Made by a program: the position numbers and the translations under genes | Shown here: positions 1-11,544 of the stretch, piece by piece | Layout: the number at the start of each line of letters is the position of its first letter | Numbering within the stretch: the first letter of the stretch is position 1 | Notes under the pieces: generated by a model | What the model was told of the DNA's origin: nothing | Database searches by the model: none | What the model saw: only the letters and a program-made list of their open reading frames with translations | DNA from: Turbatrix aceti | Taxonomy: Eukaryota > Nematoda > Chromadorea > Rhabditida > Panagrolaimidae | Length of the DNA stretch: 64,000 nucleotides | Direction of reading: 5' to 3' | NCBI GenBank assembly: GCA_963969345.1 | Contig: OZ017766.1 | Coordinates: 8,556,001-8,620,000 of the forward strand

Positions 1-299
1 GAAGAAAGATTTACGTCCAGACTGTCTTTAAACACCCGATCGTAGACCAAAAATAGTCGAGAGAATCCAATGATAAAAACCAGCACGCAGACATGAGCGA
101 TTTGAAGTCGAAGATTGTGATGCATTGTTTGGATTTTGATCAAAATACAGATAAAAGCAATGTTTGATACAAATGAACAAAGCCAAAATGAAACTTCTGC
201 AATAGAGAAGACAATTTGATACCATGTTACGTAGGGTGGCATTGCTGTTTGAAATAAGGAAAGATTCATGATAGGAGAGACATTGTTGGTATCCAACAT
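1..299 (-). CDS. Nematode 7TM chemoreceptor, Sre-like, N-terminal part (runs off window)
   Basis: An open frame starts at the ATG complementary to 297-299 and runs 99 codons to the window edge without a stop or an obvious splice site. It encodes a short extracellular N-terminus with an NLS glycosylation site, then a hydrophobic segment of roughly residues 25-48, a basic loop with the motif TMHHNLRLQIAH, and a second hydrophobic segment (residues about 61-80) ending FLVYDRV. A first transmembrane helix followed by an 'IxxxHxNLR' loop is typical of nematode Sra/Sre/Srb-superfamily chemoreceptors; Sre fits best, but family placement is inference. It differs from the srt array next door, though it lies on the same strand. 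Another frame is open over 28-315, but its product has no membrane-protein pattern. Confidence 0.55.
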   Translation of the reverse strand, partial: MLDTNNVSPIMNLSLFQTAMPPYVTWYQIVFSIAEVSFWLCSFVSNIAFICILIKIQTMHHNLRLQIAHVCVLVFIIGFSRLFLVYDRVFKDSLDVNLS

Positions 300-895
300 T
301 TTTGTAGGAGAACACTTGGGTGGACTACAGACAGGTAAAGCGACTCAGATTGATAACAACTATTATTGGCTGACGTCGTACGAATGCATCGCAATTTCGT
401 GAGCAATGCCATAATTGCACCTCATCTTTGTCATTTATCATGCAGCATCATATAAGCATCATTGTCCTTCACCTGTTCTACGGAAATCTGTATTTAAAAA
501 ACCCCCGTACAGGTTTTTGATTTGCTCATAACGTCTAAAAAAACAGTTTTGCAGATAAAAACCTAACTTATTGTTCTGTAGTAAAAAAAATTAAATACAT
601 AATTCGTAATTTTACGAAACTTTTTGTTGATGTTTGTCGCAAAAAGTATACAACTATGCTGTATACAGCTTTGATGAGCCACCAACTGTTTTTAACTGAC
701 TTATGTTAGTTCTAAGAACAGAGCTTTTGTAGTCGAGTAATTAAATAAACCCAGACTACAAAAGTACTGCGTTGTACATTCATTGTCTTGCAAAATGTAT
801 TTTATGTCTTAGCATTAAGTTTATAATAGTTTTATCAATTTGTAGTATATTTATGTATCTCACAAATGAAAAAAATATTTAGTTCAAAAGGATGA

Positions 896-2052
896 TCATT
901 CATTAAGCTGACCAGTCGGAGTGACCGATTGCCACGCTCCAGTTTTAGAGCTGATATGCTGTACTGTAGTCGTGTTACACAGAATCCTCTTGACTTCTCG
1001 GCGCATCGTAACATTTGCCAGAATGTAAGAAATCGGTGCCGCTGCGTGGGTGGTCTGCCACAGCAACTGACCCATCATCGCGATATGTGGCGGAAACTCG
1101 ACAAACTGCATTCCGACGTAGATAAAGCATCCGAAGAAGTCGATGACGCAGATGATGCTTGCCTGAATCAGGACTTGCCGCTGGATTCTTGTGATACGGA
1201 TCGGGTCCATGCTTAGCTTCATGCGCAATTTTACGCAACAAAAGAGACAGCCATACAAGGCCAACAGAACTGCGCAGATAACGATGCAATGGATAAAGTG
1301 GATGTAATGAGGATACTAAAAGATGAACATCAGACATGCCGAATTGTCTTTTTCGTTCTTACATTTTCGTTATCAGTAGTGCCATTTCTCTCGGGTGTTG
1401 CAATAAAAGGGTCGAAGAAGCAGGCGTATAAATTTGAATTGTAAATTGCAGGAGTCGTGATAAACCAGTTATAAAGATAGTATGATGCCACAATCATTAT
1501 CCAAATGTAAGTTCTAGACCCTCCGAATAGTCTGTGAGTAACACCGGGATAGATGATGTCAATGACTCTATTGAAGGCCAAAAGAACTACAGTAGCCGAT
1601 CCTCCCATCCAGCCGGCAATCGCAAAGGATCCAAGAGTGTACGCCAGGTTGGGGTACATACAGTATACAGCGCCCTTGATGGAAAAAAATCCGGCGGAAA
1701 ATGATTGGGTCAGAGTGATCATGTCTATGATGCTCAAGAAAAACATGATCTGAAAAAAGAGTGTATCAGTCGATAAAAACATGATAGATACTTACTTTGT
1801 AGCAGGAATACTTGGTCAGGTCGGACTCTATGAACACGATTATGAAAGGAATGTATATAGCCTAAAATACATTTGCATGATTTTTTGACCTCCAAAACAA
1901 AGATAACCAACCATGTAAACAACTCCAACAAGAATGAAGAATATCCCAACTGCCAAATTTTGATTCCCAAGCTCTTGCCATTCTTCAAAAGTCCGATTCG
2001 AACAGTTGTACAGTTGGTCACGGACTTCAGGTTGAAAGAAATAGTAATTCAT
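896..2052 (-). CDS. Srt-family 7TM chemoreceptor, array copy 1
   Basis: Four exons: 1912-2052, 1796-1861, 1363-1749 and 896-1315. The introns are 50, 46 and 47 nt and all obey GT-AG; the sum is 1014 nt, 337 aa. It encodes a serpentine chemoreceptor of the nematode Srt family, expected in sensory-neuron cilia. Hallmarks seen: N-terminal YNCSNRTFEEW (potential N-glycosylation), TM1 around 'FFILVGVVYM', the Srt signature SCYK followed by MFFLSIIDMITL, the VLLAFNRVID helix, 'YNWFITTPAIY', a basic KLRMKL loop, and the C-terminal helix WQTTHAAAPISYILAN. The tail SVTPTGQLNE is shared almost exactly with copy 5, so these two are probably recent duplicates. The start is the only ATG giving a full extracellular N-terminus, and it aligns with the other five copies. 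Confidence 0.9.
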
Positions 2053-2239
2053 GATAGTGCACTACTCTTGACCGTAACAAAAACGATTACTGTTCTTGTA
2101 TTACCCAACACAATCCTTTATGTATTTATGTTCAGTATGTGAATCACAAAACGGACATTCATCTCTTTGTCTTTAATCAGCATCAACAATTGCGTAACAT
2201 GACTTTTAATGATACACAACTGCTGGCAGCTTACATGCA

Positions 2240-2246
2240 GATTATC
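2240..2246 (-). promoter_or_regulatory. GATAATC motif upstream of srt copy 1
   Basis: GATTATC on plus (GATAATC on minus), about 190 nt upstream of the ATG. The same 7-mer lies upstream of four other array members. It resembles OTX-type homeodomain sites (TAATC core); function is inferred only from recurrence. Confidence 0.35.
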
Positions 2247-2479
2247 CGTATGTACTACTTCGATGACAATGGCCTACGCTTATTAGAGGTGCTTTGACGC
2301 CTGTTAACATTTGCAGACGACCATAATGCGTATCTGGCTTTTCTAAGGATTTGGATGGTCTCTTGAATAGCCAAACGCTCCTAGATCAAAAGATTCATTT
2401 CGTGTTTTGTGTCACTCTATACATAAATATCACAGTACGCACAGTTTTACAGACGTCGGAAATAAAGAAACTATGGTGC

Positions 2480-3622
2480 CTAATATAATAGTTGGCCTGT
2501 GGTCGATTGCAATTGTGTTCGAGTTTGATAATGGTTATTCGAAGTTTTTTGACACAGAATCCTCTTGACTTCACGACGCATTGTAGCATTTGCCAGAATG
2601 TAAGAAATCGGTGCCGCTGCGTGGGTGGTCTGCCATAGCAACTGACCTATCAGCGAGATCTGTGACGGAAACTCGAACAACTGCATTCCAACGTAGATAA
2701 CGCATCCGACAAAGTCGATGACGCAGATGATGCTTGCTTGAAACAGGATTTGTCGCTGGATTCTCGTGGTGCGTATTGGATTTGAGCTCAACTTCATGCG
2801 TAACTTCATACATCCAAAGAGACATCCGTACAGGCCAAGAAGCACTGCGCAGACAATTATGCAGTGGCAGAAGTGAATGTAGTGCGGATACTAAAGCATA
2901 AATTCAGATGACACTTTTACATTAAATTCATTTTGACTTCTTACATTATCGTTATCATCAGTGCCGTATTTCACAATAAAAGGATCAAAGAAGCAAGCAT
3001 ATAAGTTCGAATTGTAAATTGCAGGAGTTGTGATGAGCCAGTTGTAAAGGTAGTATAATGCCGGAATCATTATCCATGCATAGGCCCTGTTTCCACCGAA
3101 CAGTCTGTGGGTAACGCTGGGAAAGATAATGTCAATTACTCTGTTGAAGGCTAACAGAACTACAGTCGCCGATCCTCCCATCCACCCGGCAATTGCAAAA
3201 GATCCTAAAATGTACGACAGGTTTGGGTACATACAGTAGACTGAGCCCTTGATAGTTAAGATGCCTGCCGTCAGGGACTGAGTTAGTGTGATCATGTCTA
3301 TGATGCTCAGAAAGAACATGATCTGAAAAAATAGCATATTTGTCGAGAAAGCCATTGTTGAAACCTACTTTGTAGCAGGAATGTTTAGTCAAATCAGATG
3401 CTATAAAGACGATTATAAAGGGAATATAAATAACCTAAAATGCATTTGCATGATTTGACCTTTAAAACAAAGGTAACCAACCATGTAAACGACTCCGACA
3501 AGAATGAAGCAGCCCCCAACTGCCAGGTTGGGATTTCCAAGAGCTTGCCATTCTTCATAGGTTTTATTTGAACAGTTGTAAAGTCGATCACGAATTTCAG
3601 GATAAAATAAGTAATTGTTCAT
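2480..3622 (-). CDS. Srt-family 7TM chemoreceptor, array copy 2
   Basis: Four exons: 3482-3622, 3369-3434, 2945-3322 and 2480-2890. The introns are 47, 46 and 54 nt; 996 nt coding, 331 aa. The exon plan is identical to copy 1: exon 1 is exactly 47 codons, exon 2 exactly 22 codons ending SCYK. Family landmarks are all present (YNCSNKTYEEW, MFFLSIIDMITL, VLLAFNRVID, YNWLITTPAIY, WQTTHAAAPISY). Exon 3 is nine bases shorter than in copies 1, 4, 5 and 6: the acidic end of the loop between TM4 and TM5 reads FDPFIVKYGTDDNDN and lacks the usual 'TPERNG'. No disruption seen. Of the six genes it has the least clear upstream GATAATC motif. Confidence 0.9.
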
Positions 3623-4170
3623 TATACCTTACTGTAAATGCTAACTGAAAGTTAGGTACAGAATGAAGCGCCATATTTTACTCATGCGCAAATAGTGGAC
3701 CATAAAAGTACATGCCCCTACATACATATGTATTTTGACCAGGAACAACATCATAACATGTTTGTTCATGTAAGCCCGGTAATCATTGGTATGTAGATTC
3801 GTTATTAAATATGTGTAGAAGAATGTTTAAGATTAACAATTGTGCTTTGACGCCTGGTTTGTTACCAAAAAATAGTAATCTAATAGGTCATCTGTGTTTG
3901 CAGATTTGCAGACCTAACTTTTGATTACTGAAAAGTGACAAAAAAACTCTTAAAATTAATTGGTCAATTTTTATGAATTGTGGAAATCAAAAACATGTGC
4001 ATCGCACGAGGTTATGACATACAAAATATCCGGTGTATCCGGCATTGCGCGTACGTAATTATGTATAAGGCAATATTACATTATTGAAAGAAAGTTTATT
4101 TATTTTTAGACAGTATGTAGCATAATACAAGCAAAAAAGTTCACTTGAAAGCGGACATAGCTCTCCCATG

Positions 4171-5326
4171 TCAGTCGCGAAGTTCACATCGAGTGCTTGT
4201 CGATTTCAGAAAGTAATTATGTGCATTCTGATGTTGAACAGTACTTTTGCTGGGCAAGAGAATTTTCTTTGCTGCATTGCGCATCGTGGCATTTGCCAGG
4301 AGGTATGAGATCGGCGCCGCTGCATGGGTGGTCTGCCAGAGCAACTGTCCAGCCATCGAAATCATTGGTGGCAACTGGACAAATTGTATGCCAACGTAGA
4401 TGACACATCCTATGAAGTCGATAACGCAGATGATGCTCGCTTGAATTAGAACTTGCCGTTGGATTCTCGTGATACGAATTGGGTCATTGCTCAGCTTCAT
4501 GCGCAGCTTTACGCATCCAAAAAGACAGCTGTACAAACCGACGAGTACCGCACTGACGACAATACAGTGGTAAAAGTGCAAGTAGTGAGGATACTAAAAT
4601 CATTATACCTGGAACATTTTTGTTTTAGGCACTTACATTATCGTTATCAGTGGAGCCGTTTCGTTCAGGTGTCCCAACAAAAGGATCAAAGAAACAAGCG
4701 TAGAGATTTGAATTGTAAATTGCAGGTGTCATAAAGAACCAGATGTACAGATAGTAAGAGTGTAGGTATCATGAGCCAGAAATACGTTCGACGTCCGCCG
4801 AATAATGTGTGCGCAACGTCGGGGTAGATGATGTCCAGAACTCTATTTAGGGCCAATAGAACCACTGTTGTGGACCCTCCTATCCAGCCGGCAATTGCAA
4901 AAGATCCGGCTATGTACGACAGTTTTGGGTACATACAGTACACGGATCCCTTGATTGAAAAGAAGCCCGCCGAGAGAGATTGGGTAAGCGTGATCATGTC
5001 TATGATGCTTAGGAAGAACATGATCTGAAAACAAAACGCGGCATTCGTGGAAAACATCGTGAAAACTTACTTTGTAGCACGAAAACCTAGTAAAGTCACT
5101 CGCTATGAAGACAATTATGAAGGGGATGTACATGGCCTAAAATTAGTTTGCACAGTTTAAATAACACAAAAATACAGTAACCCACCATGTAAAGTACTCC
5201 AATGACGGTAAAAAAGATTCCAACTGGCAAGTTGGGATTTCCGAGTGTTTGCCATTGTTCATGCGTCCGATTTGAACAGTTGTAAAACTGTTCGAAAATT
5301 TCAGGATGAAAGAAATAGTTATTCAT
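4171..5326 (-). pseudogene. Srt-family chemoreceptor, array copy 3, single-base frameshift
   Basis: Exon positions match the family: 5186-5326, 5071-5136, 4637-5024 and 4171-4593, with introns of 49, 46 and 43 nt. Exon 3 is 388 nt instead of 387. One extra base near 4756-4760 (TAAGAGTG where copy 6 has TAAAGTG) shifts the frame right after MIPTL. Downstream of it, the correct reading (YYLYIWFFMTPAIY...) is otherwise intact to the stop, with WQTTHAAAPISYLLAN. So this is either a very young pseudogene or a one-base assembly error. Copy 6 is its closest relative: both share the same intron 2 sequence and the same GCGGCATTCGTGG stretch. If the indel is an error, the gene would be a normal 338-aa Srt receptor. 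Confidence 0.65.
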
Positions 5327-5430
5327 GTATTTATACGGTATAGACAAAAAATGCAAATGTGGTTAAAAACAAAGTACATTGGATCTTCTTTATATGTACA
5401 GAAGTCAAGAGTGCAATCTATTAGCCGTGG

Positions 5431-5457
5431 GATAATCGTGTACAACATGAGATAATC
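5431..5457 (+). promoter_or_regulatory. Paired GATAATCG motifs upstream of srt copy 3
   Basis: Two copies, 5431-5438 and 5451-5458, 20 bp apart (about two helix turns), 105-132 nt upstream of the ATG. Confidence 0.4.
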
Positions 5458-5962
5458 GTTTGTTGTCAAGCTGGCAAATTGAGACAGAAACAAGCAGCTA
5501 ACTAATCGGACATTACTTTCATGGTCATAAATGAGTACCGAGAAAAAAAAATGTTGTATATTAGAGTCACACTTATTAACAACAAATTAGGGAACACAAT
5601 TTACCAGTGTTCTATGGTTACAGACATCACTATAAGTTTTTTGGTCGAATTAATAAAGCAAAATCCGATCGGCACGAATAAATAAAAATTATTCAATAAC
5701 GCAAAAATCATTCAATTTTTCTCGCTCGTTGTTGTTTACAGCGACCAAATTGTTATACCGTATCAACATTGCTTTCGCTCCGAGACTTCACGTGCGCACT
5801 AGACTGAATAAAGTGCGTTGCTCACTTCTTTGTGGGATTAAAAAATTCGTGTATACATACTCTGTTAGTATTTTTGAGTTTTTGTTCCTGCGCATAGGTC
5901 AGACATTACACGTTGAATTGGATAAAGATTATTTCCAGACAGATTCATGTAGCATAAAAGTC

Positions 5963-7148
5963 TCACGAGCTATTATTTTGTCCGTTAATGTCGCGAGGCT
6001 CACTCGGAGTGCTTGAAGACTTGGGAAAGTAATTGTGCGTATTCTGATGTTGAACAGAACTCTTGTTGGGTAAAAAAATTTTCTTCGCAGCATTACGCAT
6101 TGTGACATTTGCCAGAAGGTAAGAAATCGGTGCTGCTGCATGGGTGGTCTGCCAGAGCAACTGTCCAGCCATCGAGATCATCGGTGGCAACTGGACAAAT
6201 TGTATGCCAACATAGATGATGCATCCGATGAAATCGACGACACAGATAATGCTCGCTTGGATCATAATTTGTTTTTGAATTTTGGTAATGCGTATCGGGT
6301 CTTGGCTAAGCTTCATGCGTAGCTTAACGCATCCAAAAAGACAGCTGTACAGACCGAATAACACCGCACTGACGACGACGCAGTGGTAGGTGTACATGTA
6401 GGGAGGATACTGGAATTATCACACACGTGAAACAATCATGTATTGCGCACCTACTTTATCGTTATCAGGGGTGCCGTTTCTTTCAGGTGTTGCAAGAAAA
6501 GGGTCAAAAAAGCAAGCGTAGAAATTTGAATTGTAAACGCCAGGATTCGAGAAGAACCAGTTGCACAGGTAATAAAGTGTAGGTATCATGAGCCAGAAAT
6601 ACGTTCGTCGGCCGTCGAATAACTTGTGCGCAATGTTGGGGTAAATGATGTCGAGAACTCTGTTGAATGCCAAAAGAACAACCGTTGTCGACCCTCCTGT
6701 CCAGCCAGCAATCGCAAATGATCCGAAAATGTAAGACATGTTGGGGTACATACAGTACACGGCGCCCTTAAGTGAAAAGAATCCGGCAGAGAATGACTGG
6801 GTCAGAGTGACCATGTCTATGAAGCTCAGGAAAAACATTATCTGAAAAAAAACATAAATATGTATTAGTCACGAAAAACATGGTAGGAACTAACTTTGTA
6901 GCAGGAATACCTTGTCATGTCAGAATGTATGAAGACGACTATAAAAGGAATGTACATAGCCTAAAATGCATTTGCATGATTTCATGCCCAAAACAACGGT
7001 AACAAACCATGTAAACAACTCCGACAAGAATAAAGAAGATCCCAGCTGCCAAGTTTGGATTTCCGAGATCTTGCCATTCTTCATAGGTTCGATTTGAACA
7101 GTTGTACAACCTGTCTAGGACTTCGGGATGAAAGAAATAGTTATTCAT
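5963..7148 (-). CDS. Srt-family 7TM chemoreceptor, array copy 4
   Basis: Four exons: 7008-7148, 6895-6960, 6455-6841 and 5963-6409. The introns are 47, 53 and 45 nt; 1041 nt, 346 aa. All Srt landmarks are present, with SCYK then MFFLSFIDMVTL, VLLAFNRVLD and WQTTHAAAPISYLLAN. The C-terminus is nine residues longer than in copies 3 and 6 and ends DINGQNNSS. The exon 2 donor is the non-canonical but GT-obeying GTTAGT, and intron 3 ends in CAG rather than the TAG used by the other copies. The aligned 47-codon first exon supports the start. Open throughout. Confidence 0.9.
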
Positions 7149-7273
7149 GTGTCAGTGTAGTAAATAGTATATAAACTGTCAGTAACAAGAAGAAATAGGA
7201 AAGTTTATATGTATGTCTTTACAAGGTTTGTTTTTAAATACATGTGAACAACCCAAAGAGTTGTCAGTCGTGA

Positions 7274-7281
7274 GATAATCG
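7274..7281 (+). promoter_or_regulatory. GATAATCG motif upstream of srt copy 4
   Basis: Lies about 126 nt upstream of the ATG, in the context GTCGTGAGATAATCGC, which resembles the copy 3 and copy 6 contexts. Confidence 0.4.
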
Positions 7282-7861
7282 CATTTGGTCTATCTGGTAC
7301 TTTGAGTACAAAACACGGTAACAGACAGCTAATAAACAGAACATTACTGGCATTCTCAAAAATGGAATACCCAAAAAAATGCTGTCTGTTAGCGTCACAC
7401 TTATTAGAGACTAAATGAATATAATTTACTTTTATAAAAAATAAATAAATTGCTGCGTGAACGTTTGAACCTGTTTCTCATTTTTTATGGCATTAATAAT
7501 ATGAACATAGAGCCGAGAAAATGACCACCTACAGGGAACGATAACTAAATATTGGGCGCATTAACATTATAAAGTGCGTTAAATAACTTTACAACTTTTT
7601 TTCTGATGATTTTTCAGCGTGCTGTGCTCGAGTTCTTTGTATGCTCGAGTTCTATAAACAGAAATCCGCGTCCCCGCAAAATATGGCACTCTTTGTAGGA
7701 TTACCAAATATTTAGTTTTTTGCTTTAGAACGATTTATTTACATCACACACTACATAACACACGTAGTCAAATAAATACGTAGTAAATACAAAGCTTTTA
7801 GTTCAATTGTAGACTATGTCTGCATTCGTGTTTTGTATAATATTTACATGCAAAAAAATGC

Positions 7862-9025
7862 TTATTCATTAAGTTGACCAGACGGAGTCACCGATTGCCA
7901 TGCTCCAATCCTGGAACTAAAATACTGAATTGAAGTATTGTTATACAAAATCCTTTTGACTTCTCGGCGCATTGTAACATTTGCCAAAATGTAAGAAATC
8001 GGTGCCGCTGCGTGGGTGGTCTGCCACAACAACTGACCCATCATCGCGATTTGTGGCGGAAACTCGACAAACTGCATTCCAACGTAAATAAAGCATCCGA
8101 TGAAGTCGATAACACAAATAATGCTAGCTTGAATCAGAATTTGTTGTTGGATTTTGGTGATGCGGATCGGGTCCATACTCAGTTTCATGCGCAATTTTAC
8201 GCATCCAAAAAGACATCCGTATAGGCCAAACAACATCGCACAGATAAGTGTGCAATGACAAAAGTGGATAAAATGAGGGAACTAAAAATTAACATTTTAA
8301 TGTTAAAAGCACGCTTAATATAGTTTTTTTGACTTTACGTTATCGTTATCAGTAGTGCCATTTCTTTCAGGTGTCCCAACAAAAGGGTCAAAGAAACATG
8401 CGTACATATTTGAATTGAATACAACAGGTGTTGTAAAAAACCAGTTGTAAACATAGTACAATGCAATAAGCATAATCCAAGCGTAGGTTTTACACCCCCC
8501 GAATAGGTTGTGAGTTGCCTTAGGATAGATGATGTCAATGACTCTGTTGAAAGCAAGCAACACTACGGTCGCCGATCCTGCCATCCAACCGGCAATTCCA
8601 AATGATCCTGCGATGTACGCCAAGTTGGGGTACATACAGTAGACAGCGCCTTTAATGGAAAAGAATCCGGCTGAGAATGACTGGGTCAAAGTGAGCATGT
8701 CTATGATGCTCAGAAAGAACATTATCTAAAAAAGCGAATCAGTCGATAAAAACATGGTGGATACTTACTTTGTAGCAGGAATACTTTGTTAGGTCAGACT
8801 CTATGAACACGATTATGAAAGGAATGTATATAGCCTAAAGTGCATTTGCATGATTTTGTGACCTCCAAAACAATGTTAACCAACCATGTAAACAATTCCG
8901 ACAAAAATGAAGAAGATCCCAACTGCCAAATTGGGATTCCCAAGCTCCTGCCATTCCTCATAAGTCCGATTCGAACAGTTATACAGTTGATCACGAATCT
9001 CAGGACGAAATATGTAATAGTTCAT
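7862..9025 (-). CDS. Srt-family 7TM chemoreceptor, array copy 5; start codon sits in a transposon target duplication
   Basis: Four exons: 8885-9025, 8769-8834, 8339-8725 and 7862-8281. The introns are 50, 43 and 57 nt; 1014 nt, 337 aa. The product is very close to copy 1 (tail SVTPSGQLNE) with all Srt signatures, and the frame is open. Its 5' side is odd: the ATG (complement of 9023-9025) lies inside the 7-bp repeat TTCATGA that flanks a 1.9-kb palindrome starting at 9028. The original promoter, including a GATAATC site at 11154-11160, is therefore now on the far side of the palindrome. The coding part looks functional, but normal expression is doubtful unless a transcript crosses or splices out the palindrome. 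Confidence 0.85.
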
Positions 9026-9027
9026 GA
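9021..9027. repeat. Left 7-bp target duplication (TTCATGA)
   Basis: Identical to 10950-10956 on the other side of the palindrome. It contains the start codon of srt copy 5 on the minus strand. Confidence 0.8.
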
Positions 9028-10949
9028 CGGTGAAGGGTCGGACCGGTTTGATAGTTGTCACAGCGCGCGGCATCTAATGGTTAAGCATAGCACGCGCCGG
9101 CTGTCTGGACTATCCTTCTTTCCCTGGTCCCTCACTGCTTTTTCTTCGTTCAGCGCGCGTCGCACTCATGGCGAGAGATTTTCCCGCTGCCCGAGCGCGC
9201 TGGTCGAATTAGTTGCAAAAAAAAGAATTTTGGGCCAAATTTGGAATTTTTTACCTTTTCAAATTAGATTTGTAATTAGAATAATATTTGAAGCATTTTG
9301 ATGTGTTTTTTGGAATTGTGGGACAATTTTTGATCAAAATCGAGTAGGGTTCGGAAGAAAAAATCCACGGATCTTCGAAATGTCGATAGAAAGCTGAAAA
9401 TTTCAGGGTAGACTAAAAACAAAATTTCCTTTCGAATGGTTTTCTCGGTTTTTTGATATCAAATCGAAAAATGTCCGAAAAAACGGTTTTTTTCGGAAAT
9501 TTGAAAAATTCGGAACTTTTTAGAACTTGGATCAAAAAATGAATATAACCAGTCGAAAGCGAAGTATCTGTTTTATCTACCCTGAAATTTTCACAGACCT
9601 ACCATATCCCTGGGGCATACGGTAGCGATTCCCCCGAACCATACTTGTTCAAACGCCTGAGGCTATGAGGTAAGGCACTGCAGAACAAAGTGAGGTAGAG
9701 CATCTTGTTAGAAATTTTTCGGCCTACAAAATCGTGTAACTCCTGAATTTCTATCTATTTTTTTGGCTCCGCAATTTTAATTCGCGCAACATACACTCAT
9801 TTTTGGTACCAATTTTCCAAAAATTGAAATCGAAAAAGTGGGGTCTGGGGGAAAAATCGCCATTGACACAGTTTTGGAGCGTTGTAGCATGAATCTTGAC
9901 CCTAGACGTAAAAAACCCTGTAGAATTCAAAAATTTTGTTATTTTGTTTTTATAGGTTCGAGAAAGTTCCGAAAAATGCTTTTTTTTCAAAAATTCGAAC
10001 TTTTAGGAATTTTTCGGTCGAAATTGAAAAAAATGAATATCATCACCGCATTTAGAATTCATTTTTACTCCTATACTGAAATTTTCAGCAATATTGCTTT
10101 CAAACTGAACGAATGCCGATTTTTCCCCCAGACCCCACTTTTTCGATTTCAATTTTTGGAAAATTGGTACCAAAAATGAGTGTATGTTGCGCGAATTAAA
10201 ATTGCGGAGCCAAAAAAATAGATAGAAATTCAGGAGTTACACGATTTTGTAGGCCGAAAAATTTCTAACAAGATGCTCTACCTCACTTTGTTCTGCAGTG
10301 CCTTACCTCATAGCCTCAGGCGTTTGAACAAGTATGGTTCGGGGGAATCGCTACCGTATGCCCCAGGGATATGGTAGGTCTGTGAAAATTTCAGGGTAGA
10401 TAAAAAAGATACTTCGCTTTCGACTGGTTATATTCATTTTTTGATCCAAGTTCTAAAAAGTTCCGAATTTTTCAAATTTCCGAAAAAAACCGTTTTTTCG
10501 GACATTTTTCGATTTGATATCAAAAAACCGAGAAAGCCATTCGAAAGGAAATTTTGTTTTTAGTCTACCCTGAAATTTTCAGCTTTCTATCGACATTTCG
10601 AAGATCCGTGGATTTTTTCTTCCGAACCCTACTCGATTTTGATCAAAAATTGTCCCACAATTCCAAAAAACACATCAAAATGCTTCAAATATTATTCTAA
10701 TTACAAATCTAATTTGAAAAGGTAAAAAATTCCAAATTTGGCCCAAAATTCTTTTTTTTTGCAACTAATTCGACCAGCGCGCTCGGGCAGCGGGAAAATC
10801 TCTCGCCATGAGTGCGACGCGCGCTGAACGAAGAAAAAGCAGTGAGGGACCAGGGAAAGAAGGATAGTCCAGACAGCCGGCGCGTGCTATGCTTAACCAT
10901 TAGATGCCGCGCGCTGTGACAACTATCAAACCGGTCCGACCCTTCACCG
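9028..10949. mobile_element. 1.92-kb palindromic (foldback-type) element with 7-bp flanking repeat
   Basis: The two arms, 9028-9863 and 10114-10949 (about 836 bp each), are almost perfect inverted copies. I noticed only isolated mismatches, for example near 9443 and 9570. They surround a loop of about 250 bp. The outermost arm begins CGGTGAAGGGTCGGACCGG. Both sides are flanked by TTCATGA (9021-9027 and 10950-10956), consistent with a target-site duplication. No transposase-like frame is present; the longest open frames occur in mirror image in both arms. It is therefore a non-autonomous element. Superfamily is uncertain: 7 bp is an unusual duplication length. Any read-through transcript would fold into long double-stranded RNA. 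Confidence 0.9.
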
Positions 10950-10956
10950 TTCATGA
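10950..10956. repeat. Right 7-bp target duplication (TTCATGA)
   Basis: Partner of 9021-9027. It also carries CAT, meaning a second, orphan copy of the start codon is left next to the original upstream region. Confidence 0.8.
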
Positions 10957-11153
10957 CCGTACATATATTTATATCACTTTGAACCGTAAAAGATATTTAT
11001 AATGCCAATGAACAAAAAATTAATACAATTGTTGGGTGCAATCCGATATTTATGCCACAAAATAGTGAATCATACTAAGTGCATGCATCTGCGTTTAATA
11101 ATCACCGGATAAATATTTATAACAGGGTTGTCAATGCCAAGTGACGATCGTCA

Positions 11154-11161
11154 GATAATCC
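11154..11161 (+). promoter_or_regulatory. GATAATCC motif belonging to srt copy 5, stranded beyond the palindrome
   Basis: Lies about 200 nt from the orphan CAT at 10952-10954, the usual spacing, but now about 2.1 kb from the working start codon at 9025. Confidence 0.35.
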
Positions 11162-11544
11162 ATGCATATTACAATGGTTTAAGCCTGTTAAGTGTGCTCT
11201 GACTCTTGTTAACATTAAAAAAACGGGTAATCCGGTGCCCTGTATTAAATATTTTTTTAGAATTCATCTTACAATTCGTTCGATCTTTAACACTTTTTCC
11301 GGTTTTTAGAAAATAAATAACAGTCAATTATAATATTTTAGATCTCTGATTTTGATTTAAAAAAAAACAGTACAAAAAAAACGCGCAGCTGGTATACATA
11401 CATGACATCAGTTTCGCATGGCGCATACATTCATACAAATTTGTACGTTTTTTTCCAAAGATGTTTATTTATACCATTGTTTGCAAAATAAATAAATAAC
11501 GACATGCAAGGTTCACGTGAAAATGAATGAACACCACATTCATA

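Noticed and set aside
929..1216. Plus-strand open frames opposite the srt exons (also at 1553, 4453, 8012, 12891)
   Set aside because: They are antisense shadows of conserved receptor exons; the minus frames carry the family signatures.
1862..1911. Reading exon 1 of the srt genes straight through (…VGYLCFGGQKIMQ)
   Set aside because: The segment is a 50-nt GT-AG intron. Only splicing at 1911/1862 joins VVYM to the conserved YIPFIIVF block, and the same holds in all six copies.
8840..9301. 153-codon open frame running from srt copy 5 into the palindrome
   Set aside because: It is antisense to the receptor and then palindrome sequence; the palindrome part recurs as a mirror frame at 10709-10954.
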